Part shown: one piece after another, positions 34,207 through 43,114 of the stretch
Layout: the number at the start of each line of letters is the position of its first letter
How positions within the stretch are numbered: the first letter of the stretch is position 1
Source: Sporosarcina luteola
Lineage (GTDB): Bacteria > Bacillota > Bacilli > Bacillales_A > Planococcaceae
Direction: 5' to 3'
NCBI RefSeq assembly: GCF_023715535.1
Contig: NZ_JAMBOI010000001.1
Span: 186,001 to 250,000 of the forward strand
DNA: 64,000 bases
Position numbers and translations under genes: made by a program
The notes under the pieces: model-generated
Seen by the model: only the letters and a program-made list of their open reading frames with translations
The model's database searches: none
Told to the model about the DNA's origin: nothing

Positions 34207-36011
34207 AGTGACAAGTCCCCCACTTTCGAAGTATTTAGATGACGATCAAAAAACTCAACTGTCTTCGTATGCAACGCAATATGATTCCCAATCTTCTCTG
34301 TCTGATGGCCCTCATCTTCGAAGACAACCAATTCGACTTCCCGCTCTAATGTCTTTAAATCGGCAACGAGCTGCTCCGCTTCGCTTACTGGCACACGCGT
34401 ATCATTCCTGCCGTGGAAAACGAGCAACGGCGCTGTAATTTTATGCGTTAAATTCATAGGAGCAGTTTCATCGAAGTACTCGCTGTACTTCTCAAGGGAG
34501 CCGTATTCACACTCACGCAAATACCTCCGCCACTCCCCTGTATTCGTCAAGAAGGTCTTCAAATTGGACATCCCGACGATATCGATGCCGGCAGCCCATA
34601 GATCCGGGTAGTGCGTCAATGCGGACAACACCATGAACCCGCCATAGCTTCTGCCCATAATGCCGATCCTACCGTGATCAACAGTATGGGATGCAGCTAG
34701 ATCTTTTGCCAAACTTGCCAAGTCCGCCACTGCGTCCATCCTTTTATCCGCGTCATCCAGCTTCAAATAGTTCCTGCCGTACCCGTTGCTCCCCCGGATA
34801 TTCGGGACCGCTACCGCGAAACCTTTGTACACAAGATACTGCAGAACAGGATTGTACTCCGCCTTCGACTGTCCTTCAGGTCCTCCATGCACGTAGATGA
34901 CAGCAGGCTTCTGTCCTTCCTCGTCTTTATTATAAAAGAAATACGGAATCTCCAAGCCGTCAAAAGATTGATAGGTGTGCAGTTCGGGTTCTATCCAACA
35001 CTTGCCTACGGACTTCGATCGCCCTAAGAATGTCAGTCGCTCCACTTTCTTCGCAGTCAAATCATATTTCCAAATATCTCCCGGATCCGTAGGGGTTTTA
35101 AGTGTAAATAAAAATGATTGATTCGATAGCCATGACATTGACCCGATAACGCCTTCCGGAAGCGAATCAATTACTTCACAAGTCTGTTGACCTGGGTAAT
35201 AAACACCTAATCTAGTAATGCCGCCTTCATTCAATGTAAATGAAAGCTTTTCTCCATCCGGCGAAAGTGCAATCTCTTCCATATCCCATTTCTCCCAATG
35301 GAGAAGCTTTTCAAGGCTGCCGGGATCTCGTAATGAAAACCTGCATAAATGCAACGTATCCTCATTTGCATCCGTAAGGACGAACCCTTCGTCTTTCCTG
35401 ATTACCGGGGACAGTATACGGGCAAGTGCCCCGTCCGGACCAAGACGCACCTTTTCCTTCGTTCGGATATTAACGATATAAACGGAACTATCGATATTCG
35501 TTTCCTTGATGCTAATAAAAATCGATTCGTCATCCAGCCAACCGAGCGGAACACAATTCCTGTCGCACGTAAAAACCTGCTCCACTTCTTTCGTATCCAC
35601 GTCGATAATGAACACATCGAAATAACCGGGATGACGACGGTTGCTGGAATAGGATAGATGCCGGCCGTCTTTTGACCAGCCACCGACATAATGGAAATGA
35701 TCAGTTGATTCCATGAGAACTTCAGGATTGCTTCCGGTCACGTCAACGATATACAGTTGCTGCTTTTCATTCCCCTTGCTATCCACCCCGATGACTGTCC
35801 GGTCTCCTGCAGGTGAATGATGAACGCTCATTACGCGGTCATGCATGTCTATGAATTGGAACGGCTCGCCAGTTGCGTCGAGCTTCCATACTTGAGGGAT
35901 TCCTGTCATCTTCGAAAGGAAAGTGAATGTTTCTGTCCCCTGTACAACCTTCGCTTCGTATGCAGAGTTCACTGTTAAAAAATCCAATAATAGTTTCTCT
36001 TCATCAGTCAT
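34203..36011 (-). CDS. S9 family prolyl oligopeptidase-like serine peptidase
   Basis: 602 residues; ATG 36011 follows GGAGG by 7 nt. The N-terminal beta-propeller (repeats such as VHHSPAGDRTVIGVDSKG, WSKDGRHLSYSSN) is about 1-330. The alpha/beta-hydrolase domain has the oxyanion strand PAVIYVHGGPEG, nucleophile GRSYGGFM, Asp in FHGRNDTRVP and His in FEDEGHQ. It degrades oligopeptides, probably in the cytoplasm as there is no signal peptide. Part of the peptide-use operon. Confidence 0.93.
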   Translation of the reverse strand: MTDEEKLLLDFLTVNSAYEAKVVQGTETFTFLSKMTGIPQVWKLDATGEPFQFIDMHDRVMSVHHSPAGDRTVIGVDSKGNEKQQLYIVDVTGSNPEVLMESTDHFHYVGGWSKDGRHLSYSSNRRHPGYFDVFIIDVDTKEVEQVFTCDRNCVPLGWLDDESIFISIKETNIDSSVYIVNIRTKEKVRLGPDGALARILSPVIRKDEGFVLTDANEDTLHLCRFSLRDPGSLEKLLHWEKWDMEEIALSPDGEKLSFTLNEGGITRLGVYYPGQQTCEVIDSLPEGVIGSMSWLSNQSFLFTLKTPTDPGDIWKYDLTAKKVERLTFLGRSKSVGKCWIEPELHTYQSFDGLEIPYFFYNKDEEGQKPAVIYVHGGPEGQSKAEYNPVLQYLVYKGFAVAVPNIRGSNGYGRNYLKLDDADKRMDAVADLASLAKDLAASHTVDHGRIGIMGRSYGGFMVLSALTHYPDLWAAGIDIVGMSNLKTFLTNTGEWRRYLRECEYGSLEKYSEYFDETAPMNLTHKITAPLLVFHGRNDTRVPVSEAEQLVADLKTLEREVELVVFEDEGHQTEKIGNHIALHTKTVEFFDRHLNTSKVGDLSL

Positions 36012-36023
36012 CAATGGCCCTCC

Positions 36024-37013
36024 TTAGTCATATAAATGGCAAGCGACAAAATGATCCTGCCCAACTTCCTTATTGAGCGGTTGAACCGTTTTGCACTTAT
36101 CCATTACGAACGGACAGCGAGTATGAAATACGCAGCCCGACGGCGGATTCAGCGGGGACGGGATTTCGCCTTTTAGCGTAATCCGTTCTCGCTTGATGCG
36201 TGGATTCGGCATCGGCACCGCGGATAAAAGAGCTTGCGTATATGGATGCAATGGCTTTCCGATAAGGTTATCCGTCGGCGCAGTCTCCACCATTTTTCCA
36301 AGATACATTACACCGATCCGATCGGAGATATGTCGCACGACACTAATGTCATGTGCAATGAACAAATACGTTAAGTTGAATTCCTTTTGCATTCTCTGTA
36401 ATAGATTCACGATTTGGGATTGGATAGATACATCCAATGCGGAAACCGGTTCATCACAAATGATTAATTTCGGATTGGCGATCAATGCACGCGCCAGCCC
36501 GATCCGTTGCCGTTGCCCACCGGAAAACTCGTGCGGAAAACGATAAAAGTGGTCAAGCTGCAGGCCGACTTTCTGCATAATATCCATTACACGTTCCGTA
36601 TGGTCTTTCCGCTGTCCAAGTTTATGGACGATCAACGGCTCTTGGAGTGTACTCCCGATCCTTTTACGCGGGTTTAATGAAGAATACGGATCCTGGAACA
36701 CCATTTGGATTTCTTCACGCGTCTTCCTAAGCTGTTTACCGGATTGTCCGAAGATGTCCACATTCCGATACACTGCCTTTCCCTCGGTCGGCTCGGTCAA
36801 CCGCATGATCGTCCTTCCAGTTGTGCTTTTCCCGCAGCCCGATTCACCGACAAGCCCAAACGTCTCCCCTTCATATAACGTAAAACTTACATCATCAACC
36901 GCTTTCACATACTGTTGGGTCCCGCCGAACATCCCCAGGCCTTTCACTGGAAAGTATTTTTTCAACCCCTGCACTTCAAGCAGTACCTTCTTTTCGGTTT
37001 CAGCTTGTAACAT
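36024..37013 (-). CDS. Oligopeptide ABC transporter ATPase (OppF/DppF type)
   Basis: 329 residues. Walker [11 protein letters not shown], signature [15 protein letters not shown], Walker B LIICDEP, and the C-terminal oligo/dipeptide extension with the Cys-bearing GCVFHTRCPF. The ATG overlaps the 3' end of the OppD gene (37000-38019) by 14 bp. With the four genes upstream it makes a complete importer separate from the one at 2207-8860. Confidence 0.93.
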   Translation of the reverse strand: MLQAETEKKVLLEVQGLKKYFPVKGLGMFGGTQQYVKAVDDVSFTLYEGETFGLVGESGCGKSTTGRTIMRLTEPTEGKAVYRNVDIFGQSGKQLRKTREEIQMVFQDPYSSLNPRKRIGSTLQEPLIVHKLGQRKDHTERVMDIMQKVGLQLDHFYRFPHEFSGGQRQRIGLARALIANPKLIICDEPVSALDVSIQSQIVNLLQRMQKEFNLTYLFIAHDISVVRHISDRIGVMYLGKMVETAPTDNLIGKPLHPYTQALLSAVPMPNPRIKRERITLKGEIPSPLNPPSGCVFHTRCPFVMDKCKTVQPLNKEVGQDHFVACHLYD

Positions 37014-38019
37014 ACACTGGCGCCTCCTCTTGCTCTGCTATTTTCTCCGCATGCCAGCATCGGACCTTCTGACCTTCTCCTACCACCCTGAGATCAGGCA
37101 TTTTCGATTGGCAAAGTTCATCAGCAAATTGGCATCTCTCCGCGAATCGGCAACCGACCGGTACATTTTCGAGGGACGGCACTGTTCCTGAAATGACATG
37201 TAATTCCTCTTTCCTGTCGCCATCCATATGCGGGATCGATTTAATAAGGCCTTTCGTATACGGGTGCATCGGATTTTCAAATAAATTCAGGATATCCGCC
37301 TCTTCGACGATTTGGCCCAAGTACATAACGACGACCCGATCACAAAGGCCTGCGACAACCCCTAAATCATGCGTAATGAAGATGACCCCCATATCAAAGC
37401 GCTTATTAATGTCTTCAATCAGGTCCAATATCTGGGATTGAATCGTGACATCCAATGCAGTTGTCGGTTCGTCTGCAATGAGCAGTCTCGGTTTGCATGC
37501 AAGTGACATGGCAATCATGACACGCTGCCTCATTCCGCCGGATAATTGGTGCGGATAATCATGCACCCGTTTTTCAGGGGATGGAATGCCTGTCAGCTTC
37601 AGCATTTCAATTGCCTGCTCAAATGCAGCCTCTTTTGTGATTTTCTCATGCAGCATAAGAGCTTCAGCGATTTGAAAACCGATTGTCAATACTGGATTCA
37701 ATGAACTAAGCGGGTCTTGAAAGATCATGGAAATTTCATTGCCGCGAGCATGTCTCATTTCGGATTTGGATAACTTCAATAAATCTATATCACCTTTGAA
37801 TAAGACTTCGCCTTCATATTTCACTAAATATTTTTCGTCAAATAGCCGAAGAATGGACTGGGATGTCACACTTTTCCCGCATCCCGATTCCCCTACAATC
37901 CCCAATATTTCACCTTTATCAACATGAAAAGAGACATCATCGACTGCGGTCACTCGGCCGTTTTCCGTATTAAAGTGCGTCTTCAGATTTTTCACTTCAA
38001 GTAATTTTTCCCGACTCAT
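37000..38019 (-). CDS. Oligopeptide ABC transporter ATPase (OppD/DppD type)
   Basis: 339 residues from ATG 38019, which follows AAGGAGGG by 7 nt; an ATG at 38040 precedes that site. Walker [12 protein letters not shown]-loop [10 protein letters not shown], signature [10 protein letters not shown], Walker B LLIADEP, switch His ITHDLGV. The C-terminal extension with [15 protein letters not shown] may hold an Fe-S or zinc site, as in related ATPases. Confidence 0.93.
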   Translation of the reverse strand: MSREKLLEVKNLKTHFNTENGRVTAVDDVSFHVDKGEILGIVGESGCGKSVTSQSILRLFDEKYLVKYEGEVLFKGDIDLLKLSKSEMRHARGNEISMIFQDPLSSLNPVLTIGFQIAEALMLHEKITKEAAFEQAIEMLKLTGIPSPEKRVHDYPHQLSGGMRQRVMIAMSLACKPRLLIADEPTTALDVTIQSQILDLIEDINKRFDMGVIFITHDLGVVAGLCDRVVVMYLGQIVEEADILNLFENPMHPYTKGLIKSIPHMDGDRKEELHVISGTVPSLENVPVGCRFAERCQFADELCQSKMPDLRVVGEGQKVRCWHAEKIAEQEEAPVYVTS

Positions 38020-38052
38020 TCTAGCACCCTCCTTTTTCACTTAAATCCAGTG

Positions 38053-38958
38053 TCATTTGCTTGTATGAGGATCGATATAATCCCGGATGCCATCACCTAA
38101 TAAATTCAAACCGAAAACCGATAGCACAATTAGAATCCCTGGGAAAACAGTCATCCACCAAGCATTAAATATGAATACTTTTCCGTCATGCAAGATGTTG
38201 CCCCAGCTTGGATCCGGAGCCGGTATCCCTGCTCCAAGGAAACTCAAAGCCGCTTCGGTAATAATGGCATCTGCAAAAATGAAAGAAGCCTGGACGATCA
38301 ATGGAGCAACTGTATTCGGCGCAATATGCAACACGATGATCCGCCACGTTTTTGCCCCTTGTGCACGAATGGCTTCTATATACGTTTCTTCACGTATTAC
38401 AATTGCTGCTGAACGGACGACACGAGCGACGTTCGGTACGAATACAATCGTCAATGCGAGGATGACGTTTTCCATTTTAGGGCCAAGAGCCGCCACCAAA
38501 GCGATTGCAAGCAAAACTCCTGGAATCGCCATCAACCCGTCGCATATTCTCATCAATACGTTATCGAGCGCTTTGAAATAGCTCGCCAGCAAACCGATCA
38601 GCATTCCAAAGAAACAAGCGAGGAGGGAGACTGACAATCCGACGCTAAGGGACACGCGTGCACCATACGCCATGCGGGTGAGCAAATCCCGTCCAAAGTT
38701 GTCAGTACCAAGAAAATGTTGGGCACCAGGAGCCATTAATCGATCCGTCACAACCATTTCGTACGGGTCGTACGGAACAAATATCGGACCGAAAACCGCA
38801 AGCAATGTCAATAACACCATGATGATTCCGCCAAACAGAATGCCCCGATTGCGTATCAGTCTTCGAAACAGGAGTTTTTTCTGATGGCGTTTTAATCGTT
38901 TCTTCGCAAGAATGAATTCATCTTTCAACAGTTTGTCTTGTTCCTGAGCTACATGCAC
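38053..38958 (-). CDS. Oligopeptide ABC transporter permease (OppC/DppC type)
   Basis: 301 residues, the normal family length. N-terminal cytoplasmic basic stretch, helix at about 40-62, then PYDPYEMVVTDRLMAPGAQHFLGTDNFGRD, five more helices and the coupling loop (AIRAQGAKTWRIIVLHIAPN). It ends in the expected GDGIRDYIDP. It lies 33 bp upstream of the OppD gene. It lacks the long N-terminal membrane extension found in the permease at 4082-5578. Confidence 0.93.
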   Translation of the reverse strand: MHVAQEQDKLLKDEFILAKKRLKRHQKKLLFRRLIRNRGILFGGIIMVLLTLLAVFGPIFVPYDPYEMVVTDRLMAPGAQHFLGTDNFGRDLLTRMAYGARVSLSVGLSVSLLACFFGMLIGLLASYFKALDNVLMRICDGLMAIPGVLLAIALVAALGPKMENVILALTIVFVPNVARVVRSAAIVIREETYIEAIRAQGAKTWRIIVLHIAPNTVAPLIVQASFIFADAIITEAALSFLGAGIPAPDPSWGNILHDGKVFIFNAWWMTVFPGILIVLSVFGLNLLGDGIRDYIDPHTSK

Positions 38959-38974
38959 ATGATTCCCTCCCCCA

Positions 38975-39925
38975 TCATTTCTTGTTCAATCTGACCCGCG
39001 GATCAATGACACCATATAGTAAGTCGACGATTAGATTGATCAGCACATAGGTGCATGTGACGAATAGAACTACGCCTTGAATAACCGCATAATCTCTCCG
39101 TTCAACTGAATTGATGATCAATTGTCCGATTCCAGGGATGTTGAAAATCGTTTCCGTCACGACAGCCCCTGCAATCAGCGAGCCGAATGTCTGTCCGATG
39201 ACTGTGAGGATGGGTAGAAACGCATTTCGCAACGTATGGCGCGTAATGATCAAATATTCGTGGACCCCTTTTGAACGGGCTGTCTTTATGTAATTCATGT
39301 TCAAAACTTCAAGCAAGCTTGAACGGGTCATTCTTGCAATAAGCGCCGCATGCATGGAACCAAGTGCAATGGATGGCAAGATCAGATATTTGATATGTCC
39401 AAAAAACCCATCGGTAATAGGCTGATAGCCGGCTACAGGGAGCCAGCGCAGCTTGACGCCAAAAAGCAGGATTAGAAACAAGCCAAGCAGAAAACTTGGA
39501 ACGCTCATTCCAATCAATGAAATTCCCATAACAGTTCTGTCTGTATTCGTGCCTCTGCGTGTCGCCGCCAAAATACCGATAGGAATCGAAATGAGCAGCG
39601 AGATGGTTCCTGCAATGATCGCCACTGAAATGGTTGGAGCTAAATGGCTTACAATCGCTTCCGTCACAGGTTGCCGCATGAAATATGAAGTGCCTAGATC
39701 CCCTTGGAGGGCATTTCCAATCCAATGAAAGTACTGTGTCAAAATCGGGAGATCGAGTCCCATATCGGCGCGCATAGCTTGAATCTGTTCTTCCGTCGCT
39801 TCTTCACCAAGCACCAATGAAGCTGGATCGCCCGGTGTTAAATGGATGATCATGAAAATGACGATTGAAACGATGAACAGGACCGGGATGAGCGATAGCA
39901 ACCGTTTGAGAAAATACATCTTCAT
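38975..39925 (-). CDS. Oligopeptide ABC transporter permease (OppB/DppB type)
   Basis: 316 residues. N-terminal helix MYFLKRLLSLIPVLFIVSIV, then LTPGDPASLVLGEEATEEQI, the coupling loop KTARSKGVHEYLIITRHTLRN, and the closing DPRVRL. Normal length and domain order. It partners the permease 16 bp downstream. A strong stem-loop lies between it and the binding-protein gene upstream. Confidence 0.93.
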   Translation of the reverse strand: MKMYFLKRLLSLIPVLFIVSIVIFMIIHLTPGDPASLVLGEEATEEQIQAMRADMGLDLPILTQYFHWIGNALQGDLGTSYFMRQPVTEAIVSHLAPTISVAIIAGTISLLISIPIGILAATRRGTNTDRTVMGISLIGMSVPSFLLGLFLILLFGVKLRWLPVAGYQPITDGFFGHIKYLILPSIALGSMHAALIARMTRSSLLEVLNMNYIKTARSKGVHEYLIITRHTLRNAFLPILTVIGQTFGSLIAGAVVTETIFNIPGIGQLIINSVERRDYAVIQGVVLFVTCTYVLINLIVDLLYGVIDPRVRLNKK

Positions 39926-39958
39926 AAGCAGTTCCTCCTTTTCATTTCAGATAAGAGA

Positions 39959-39982
39959 TCGGCCCTTATTCATAAGGGCCGA
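39959..39982 (-). promoter_or_regulatory. Intercistronic stem-loop after the binding-protein gene
   Basis: A perfect 10-bp stem with a 4-nt loop (TCGGCCCTTA at 39959-39968 and its complement at 39973-39982) lies between the binding-protein stop and the oppB-like start. On the minus strand no T-run follows, so it is more likely an mRNA-stabilising or partial-stop element that raises binding-protein levels over permease levels than a full terminator. Confidence 0.6.
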
Positions 39983-39998
39983 CTTTTTCCTTTATCAA

Positions 39999-41567
39999 TT
40001 ATTTAGTTTTCTTCACTTCCCAGAGGAGCGCTGTATTGAATATTGTCAAATCCTCCAACTTATCTGTTGCCGATATAACTGAAGCATAATGACCGAACTG
40101 CGTGTGGGGAACATATTCATTCCACATATAGGATTGCAGATCGCTCCATTTCTCCTTTGCTTCTTCCTTAGTTGCAGCTACACGGATTTCATCTAATGTA
40201 GTCGAAATCTTTTCATCATTTGTCCATCCCGGCCAATCGGGGTTGACAGCGAGTAATTGCGATGGCGTAGTTACATAACTGATTCCCGCAACCATCAAAT
40301 CCCAGTTTTCAGGACCATTCCGCTTATCCAGCAATGTTGGCCAGTCATAGATTTCAAGTTTTGCGTTGACACCCATTTTTGAAAGTTGTTCTTTCAACAC
40401 GACGGCTGAATTGTAATGGTGATCATAATCCCCAGTCGCATAAAGGATAACTTCTTCGTTGTTATAGCCGGCTTCTTTCAATAATTGCTTCGCCTTTTCA
40501 ACATCGCCCAAGTTATAGACCTCTTTGCCCGCATCCGTTGCCCAGTCGGCATTTTCCGGACTCATGAAGTTCGGGCTCAACTTGAATAATTTCTCATTTC
40601 CAACTGCCGCAAGCATGACGGAATGTGAGTCAATACCGGCATTAATCGCTTTGCGAAGGTCCGGATTTGTCATGATTCCTGATTTTTTATTGTAAACGAG
40701 ACTGATTGCCCCTTTGTCAAATGGCGAAAACGTTTGCAAATTGCTTGTAGTCACTAATTGCTCATAGCTGTCGAATGGCATATTCAGAGCAATATCGTAT
40801 TCCCCCGTTTGGACTCCCGCCATTCTAGTCGATGAATCTGTGACAATATGGAATTCCACATCATCGACGTAAACTGTCTTGCTGCCAACCAATCCGTCCG
40901 GCTCACCTTCAGCAGGCGAGTAGTCATCGAATTTTGTCAAATGAATGAAACGGTCTTGCTTCCAATCGGTGAATTTGAATGGACCCGTACCGATATACTC
41001 GGAGACACCGTCAGTGCCTGCAGATGCAAGTACTTCAGCGGGCATGATAGCTGGAAACTGCCCTCTTCCTGCCATGACGTCAAGCACATCTGTAACAGCG
41101 TTCTGCAGCTTTAGCACAACCGTATAGTCATCCTCTTTTTCAAAAGTTGAACCGGCCAGTAACACCTTTGCCCTTGACGACTTTTCCACCCATCTGTTCA
41201 TGGAAGCGACGACGTCATCTGCGGTCATTTCCTTGCCATTATGGAATTTTATGCCTTTCCGTAGTTTGAATGTATATGTTAGGCCGTCATCACTTTTTTC
41301 AACAGTTTCTGCAAGAACCGGCTCAGCCTGCTGCTTACTGTTTTGGGCTACAAGTGTTTCGTAAATGTTCAGCGAAACATCGATCGCATCAGAAGATGTT
41401 GTCAAATGGACATCTAATGTCGGCGGCTGTGCACTCATCGCAACTTTTAATGTACCCCCATATTCCGCTTCTGCAGAACCCTCGCCATCCTTTGGCTCAT
41501 CCTTACTGCAACCAACAAGTGCAAAAACAAATAATGCCACAATCAAAAGGACAAACTTCTTCATCAT
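39999..41567 (-). CDS. Peptide ABC transporter substrate-binding lipoprotein (normal domain order)
   Basis: 522 residues from ATG 41567, 6 nt after GGGAGG. Signal peptide with lipobox LVGC. The SBP_bac_5 segments come in the usual order: PPTLDVHLTTSSDAIDVSLN, TADDVVASMNRW, GTGPFKFTDW, NPDLRKAINAGIDSH, then LLKEAGYNNEEVILYATGDY and LDKRNGPENWDLMVAGISY. It captures oligopeptides outside the membrane for the Opp-like importer. It overlaps nothing and follows the CapA-like gene. It provides a useful contrast to the permuted protein at 2207-4021. Confidence 0.93.
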   Translation of the reverse strand: MMKKFVLLIVALFVFALVGCSKDEPKDGEGSAEAEYGGTLKVAMSAQPPTLDVHLTTSSDAIDVSLNIYETLVAQNSKQQAEPVLAETVEKSDDGLTYTFKLRKGIKFHNGKEMTADDVVASMNRWVEKSSRAKVLLAGSTFEKEDDYTVVLKLQNAVTDVLDVMAGRGQFPAIMPAEVLASAGTDGVSEYIGTGPFKFTDWKQDRFIHLTKFDDYSPAEGEPDGLVGSKTVYVDDVEFHIVTDSSTRMAGVQTGEYDIALNMPFDSYEQLVTTSNLQTFSPFDKGAISLVYNKKSGIMTNPDLRKAINAGIDSHSVMLAAVGNEKLFKLSPNFMSPENADWATDAGKEVYNLGDVEKAKQLLKEAGYNNEEVILYATGDYDHHYNSAVVLKEQLSKMGVNAKLEIYDWPTLLDKRNGPENWDLMVAGISYVTTPSQLLAVNPDWPGWTNDEKISTTLDEIRVAATKEEAKEKWSDLQSYMWNEYVPHTQFGHYASVISATDKLEDLTIFNTALLWEVKKTK

Positions 41568-41614
41568 TCCATTCCTCCCATTTTCACTTTTATAGGAAAG
41601 CGCTTTCTTTTCAT

Positions 41615-42925
41615 TCATACATACACCCCTTTCTTCAACAGTACCTTTCCAACCCCCTCCTCTATGTGAATCTCAGTACCGTATGGTGCCGATAATTCTG
41701 ACAGTCGCTCCAAAACAGCTGTATTATCACTAAGGACTGGCCATCCGCGCTCAAACCTTTTCTTTCCAAACCCAAGTTCCAGCGGATGCAGATTCAATTC
41801 TGTAAGCTCCCCATTCTCCATCTTCCAAATCGGCAAGACGGACTCCCATATTTTCGGATTAACGCCCAGGCCGATCGAGTTGTCTTTGCTTCTGACATCC
41901 AAAGCATCCGCAACAGTATTCGTATGTGATAGATCATAAGCCTGGTAAAAATCGGCTGGCAGGTGGGTTACTGTGTCATTTTGGAAAATGAAGTTTCCGA
42001 GACTATAAAAAATTGGCCTATTCTTATAAACTTCGATGCCACGTACTAGATGAGGGCCGTGACCGACGACTGCATGCGCCCCTTCGTCAATGCATGCCCT
42101 CGCAAAAGTCTCCAGGAACTGTGCAGGTTGTTCTTTATCATCCGCTAGCATTTCATGTGCATGGATGCTGACAAGTACATAGTTCGCTTGCCTTTTCGCT
42201 TCACGGATCGCCTGTAAAATCCGGTTCATATCGTTCGGAATAGGCGATGTCGTCTTCCCCTCTTGCTTCTCTTCCTTGAACAGATGCCCGCCAAATTCGA
42301 ATAGACCATCTTTCCGTTCAACCTTGAATCCCTCTTTAATGCTCATATCACGGACTGCGTTGATCTTCGTTGAACTAGCAATCTTTTTTAAGTGTGCGAG
42401 CTGCTCTTGCGTAACATGATAAATAGTTTGATAGCGAAGAGGATTGATGCCTGGCCTTCCGATCATATCGGGCCGTTGGTCACCAGCCACCCAAGACTCG
42501 TGGAATGTCGACGTAGCTGCAATCATGGCTACACGACCAGCTTCCGTCTCCAAATACCTCGGTTCACTTGCACTTGCAAGGTTCAATCCAGCTCCGCCAT
42601 GAACAAACTCATACGTATCCAAATTCCGTTCTGTAGCCTTCAAACCTTCAATGGAATAATCCAACGTATGGTTATTCACCCAACCGACCAAGTTAAAACC
42701 GTAATCTTTGATGTCTTGCAAAGCAGCCGGCTTGGTTTTCGCCCAAGTCCCTCCACTCACCGCCCCAGGGATTCCTTCACCATCATGCACAGTAATTTCC
42801 AAATTGGTGAAACGCACATCAGCCTTTTTCAGTAAACCGGATAACTCCAAAAAGCTTTTATCCTTGCCCGGCAACCTCCTTGTAATGAATGTGTCTCCAG
42901 TAGCTGTAAAGATCATCTCTCCCAT
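41615..42925 (-). CDS. CapA family (PGA_cap) metallophosphatase-like protein
   Basis: 436 residues; ATG 42925 follows GGAGGGAAG. A further in-frame ATG at 43003 lies in the promoter. Motifs of the CapA/YwtB fold are FTATGDTFITRR near the N-terminus, FTNLEITVHD, GWVNNHTLDYSIEGL, VLVSIHAHEM, and VVGHGPHLVRGIEVY followed by FYSLGNFIFQ. Family members are tied to poly-gamma-glutamate or to peptide metabolism. No signal peptide is visible here, so a cytoplasmic role linked to the peptide operon is likely. It is the first gene of that operon. Confidence 0.88.
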   Translation of the reverse strand: MGEMIFTATGDTFITRRLPGKDKSFLELSGLLKKADVRFTNLEITVHDGEGIPGAVSGGTWAKTKPAALQDIKDYGFNLVGWVNNHTLDYSIEGLKATERNLDTYEFVHGGAGLNLASASEPRYLETEAGRVAMIAATSTFHESWVAGDQRPDMIGRPGINPLRYQTIYHVTQEQLAHLKKIASSTKINAVRDMSIKEGFKVERKDGLFEFGGHLFKEEKQEGKTTSPIPNDMNRILQAIREAKRQANYVLVSIHAHEMLADDKEQPAQFLETFARACIDEGAHAVVGHGPHLVRGIEVYKNRPIFYSLGNFIFQNDTVTHLPADFYQAYDLSHTNTVADALDVRSKDNSIGLGVNPKIWESVLPIWKMENGELTELNLHPLELGFGKKRFERGWPVLSDNTAVLERLSELSAPYGTEIHIEEGVGKVLLKKGVYV

Positions 42926-42974
42926 TCTTCTTCCCTCCACACCAATTAAGGAATTGTCCCTTATTGTTCCGTTA

Positions 42975-43003
42975 ATAATAATGAATATAGAATAGTTTGT
43001 CAA
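42975..43003 (-). promoter_or_regulatory. Sigma-A promoter of the peptide-use operon
   Basis: On the minus strand a perfect TTGACA (43003-42998), a 17-bp spacer and TATTAT (42980-42975), about 50 bp upstream of ATG 42925. The leader contains GGAACAATAAGGGACAATTCC (42951-42971), a possible operator of paired GGnACAAT half-sites for the regulator encoded at 43115. Confidence 0.8.
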
Positions 43004-43038
43004 TAGTATATTTTCTTGGTTTTCAATTAAGTAAAAAA

Positions 43039-43091
43039 ATACTAACTTTGGCGTAGTGTCATAAATACTGACACTACGCCAAAGTTAGTAT
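43039..43091 (-). terminator. Very long perfect hairpin between regulator and peptide operon
   Basis: Arms 43039-43061 and 43069-43091 are exact inverted repeats of 23 bp with a 7-nt loop. On the minus strand the stem is followed by TTTTTTT, so it terminates the regulator gene. A further 8-bp inverted pair (43022-43029 and 43094-43101) brackets it. The stem is much longer than a usual terminator and ends about 36 bp from the -35 box of the next operon. Confidence 0.85.
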
Positions 43092-43114
43092 GCTAATTGA
43101 ATAGAAGAATCTAT

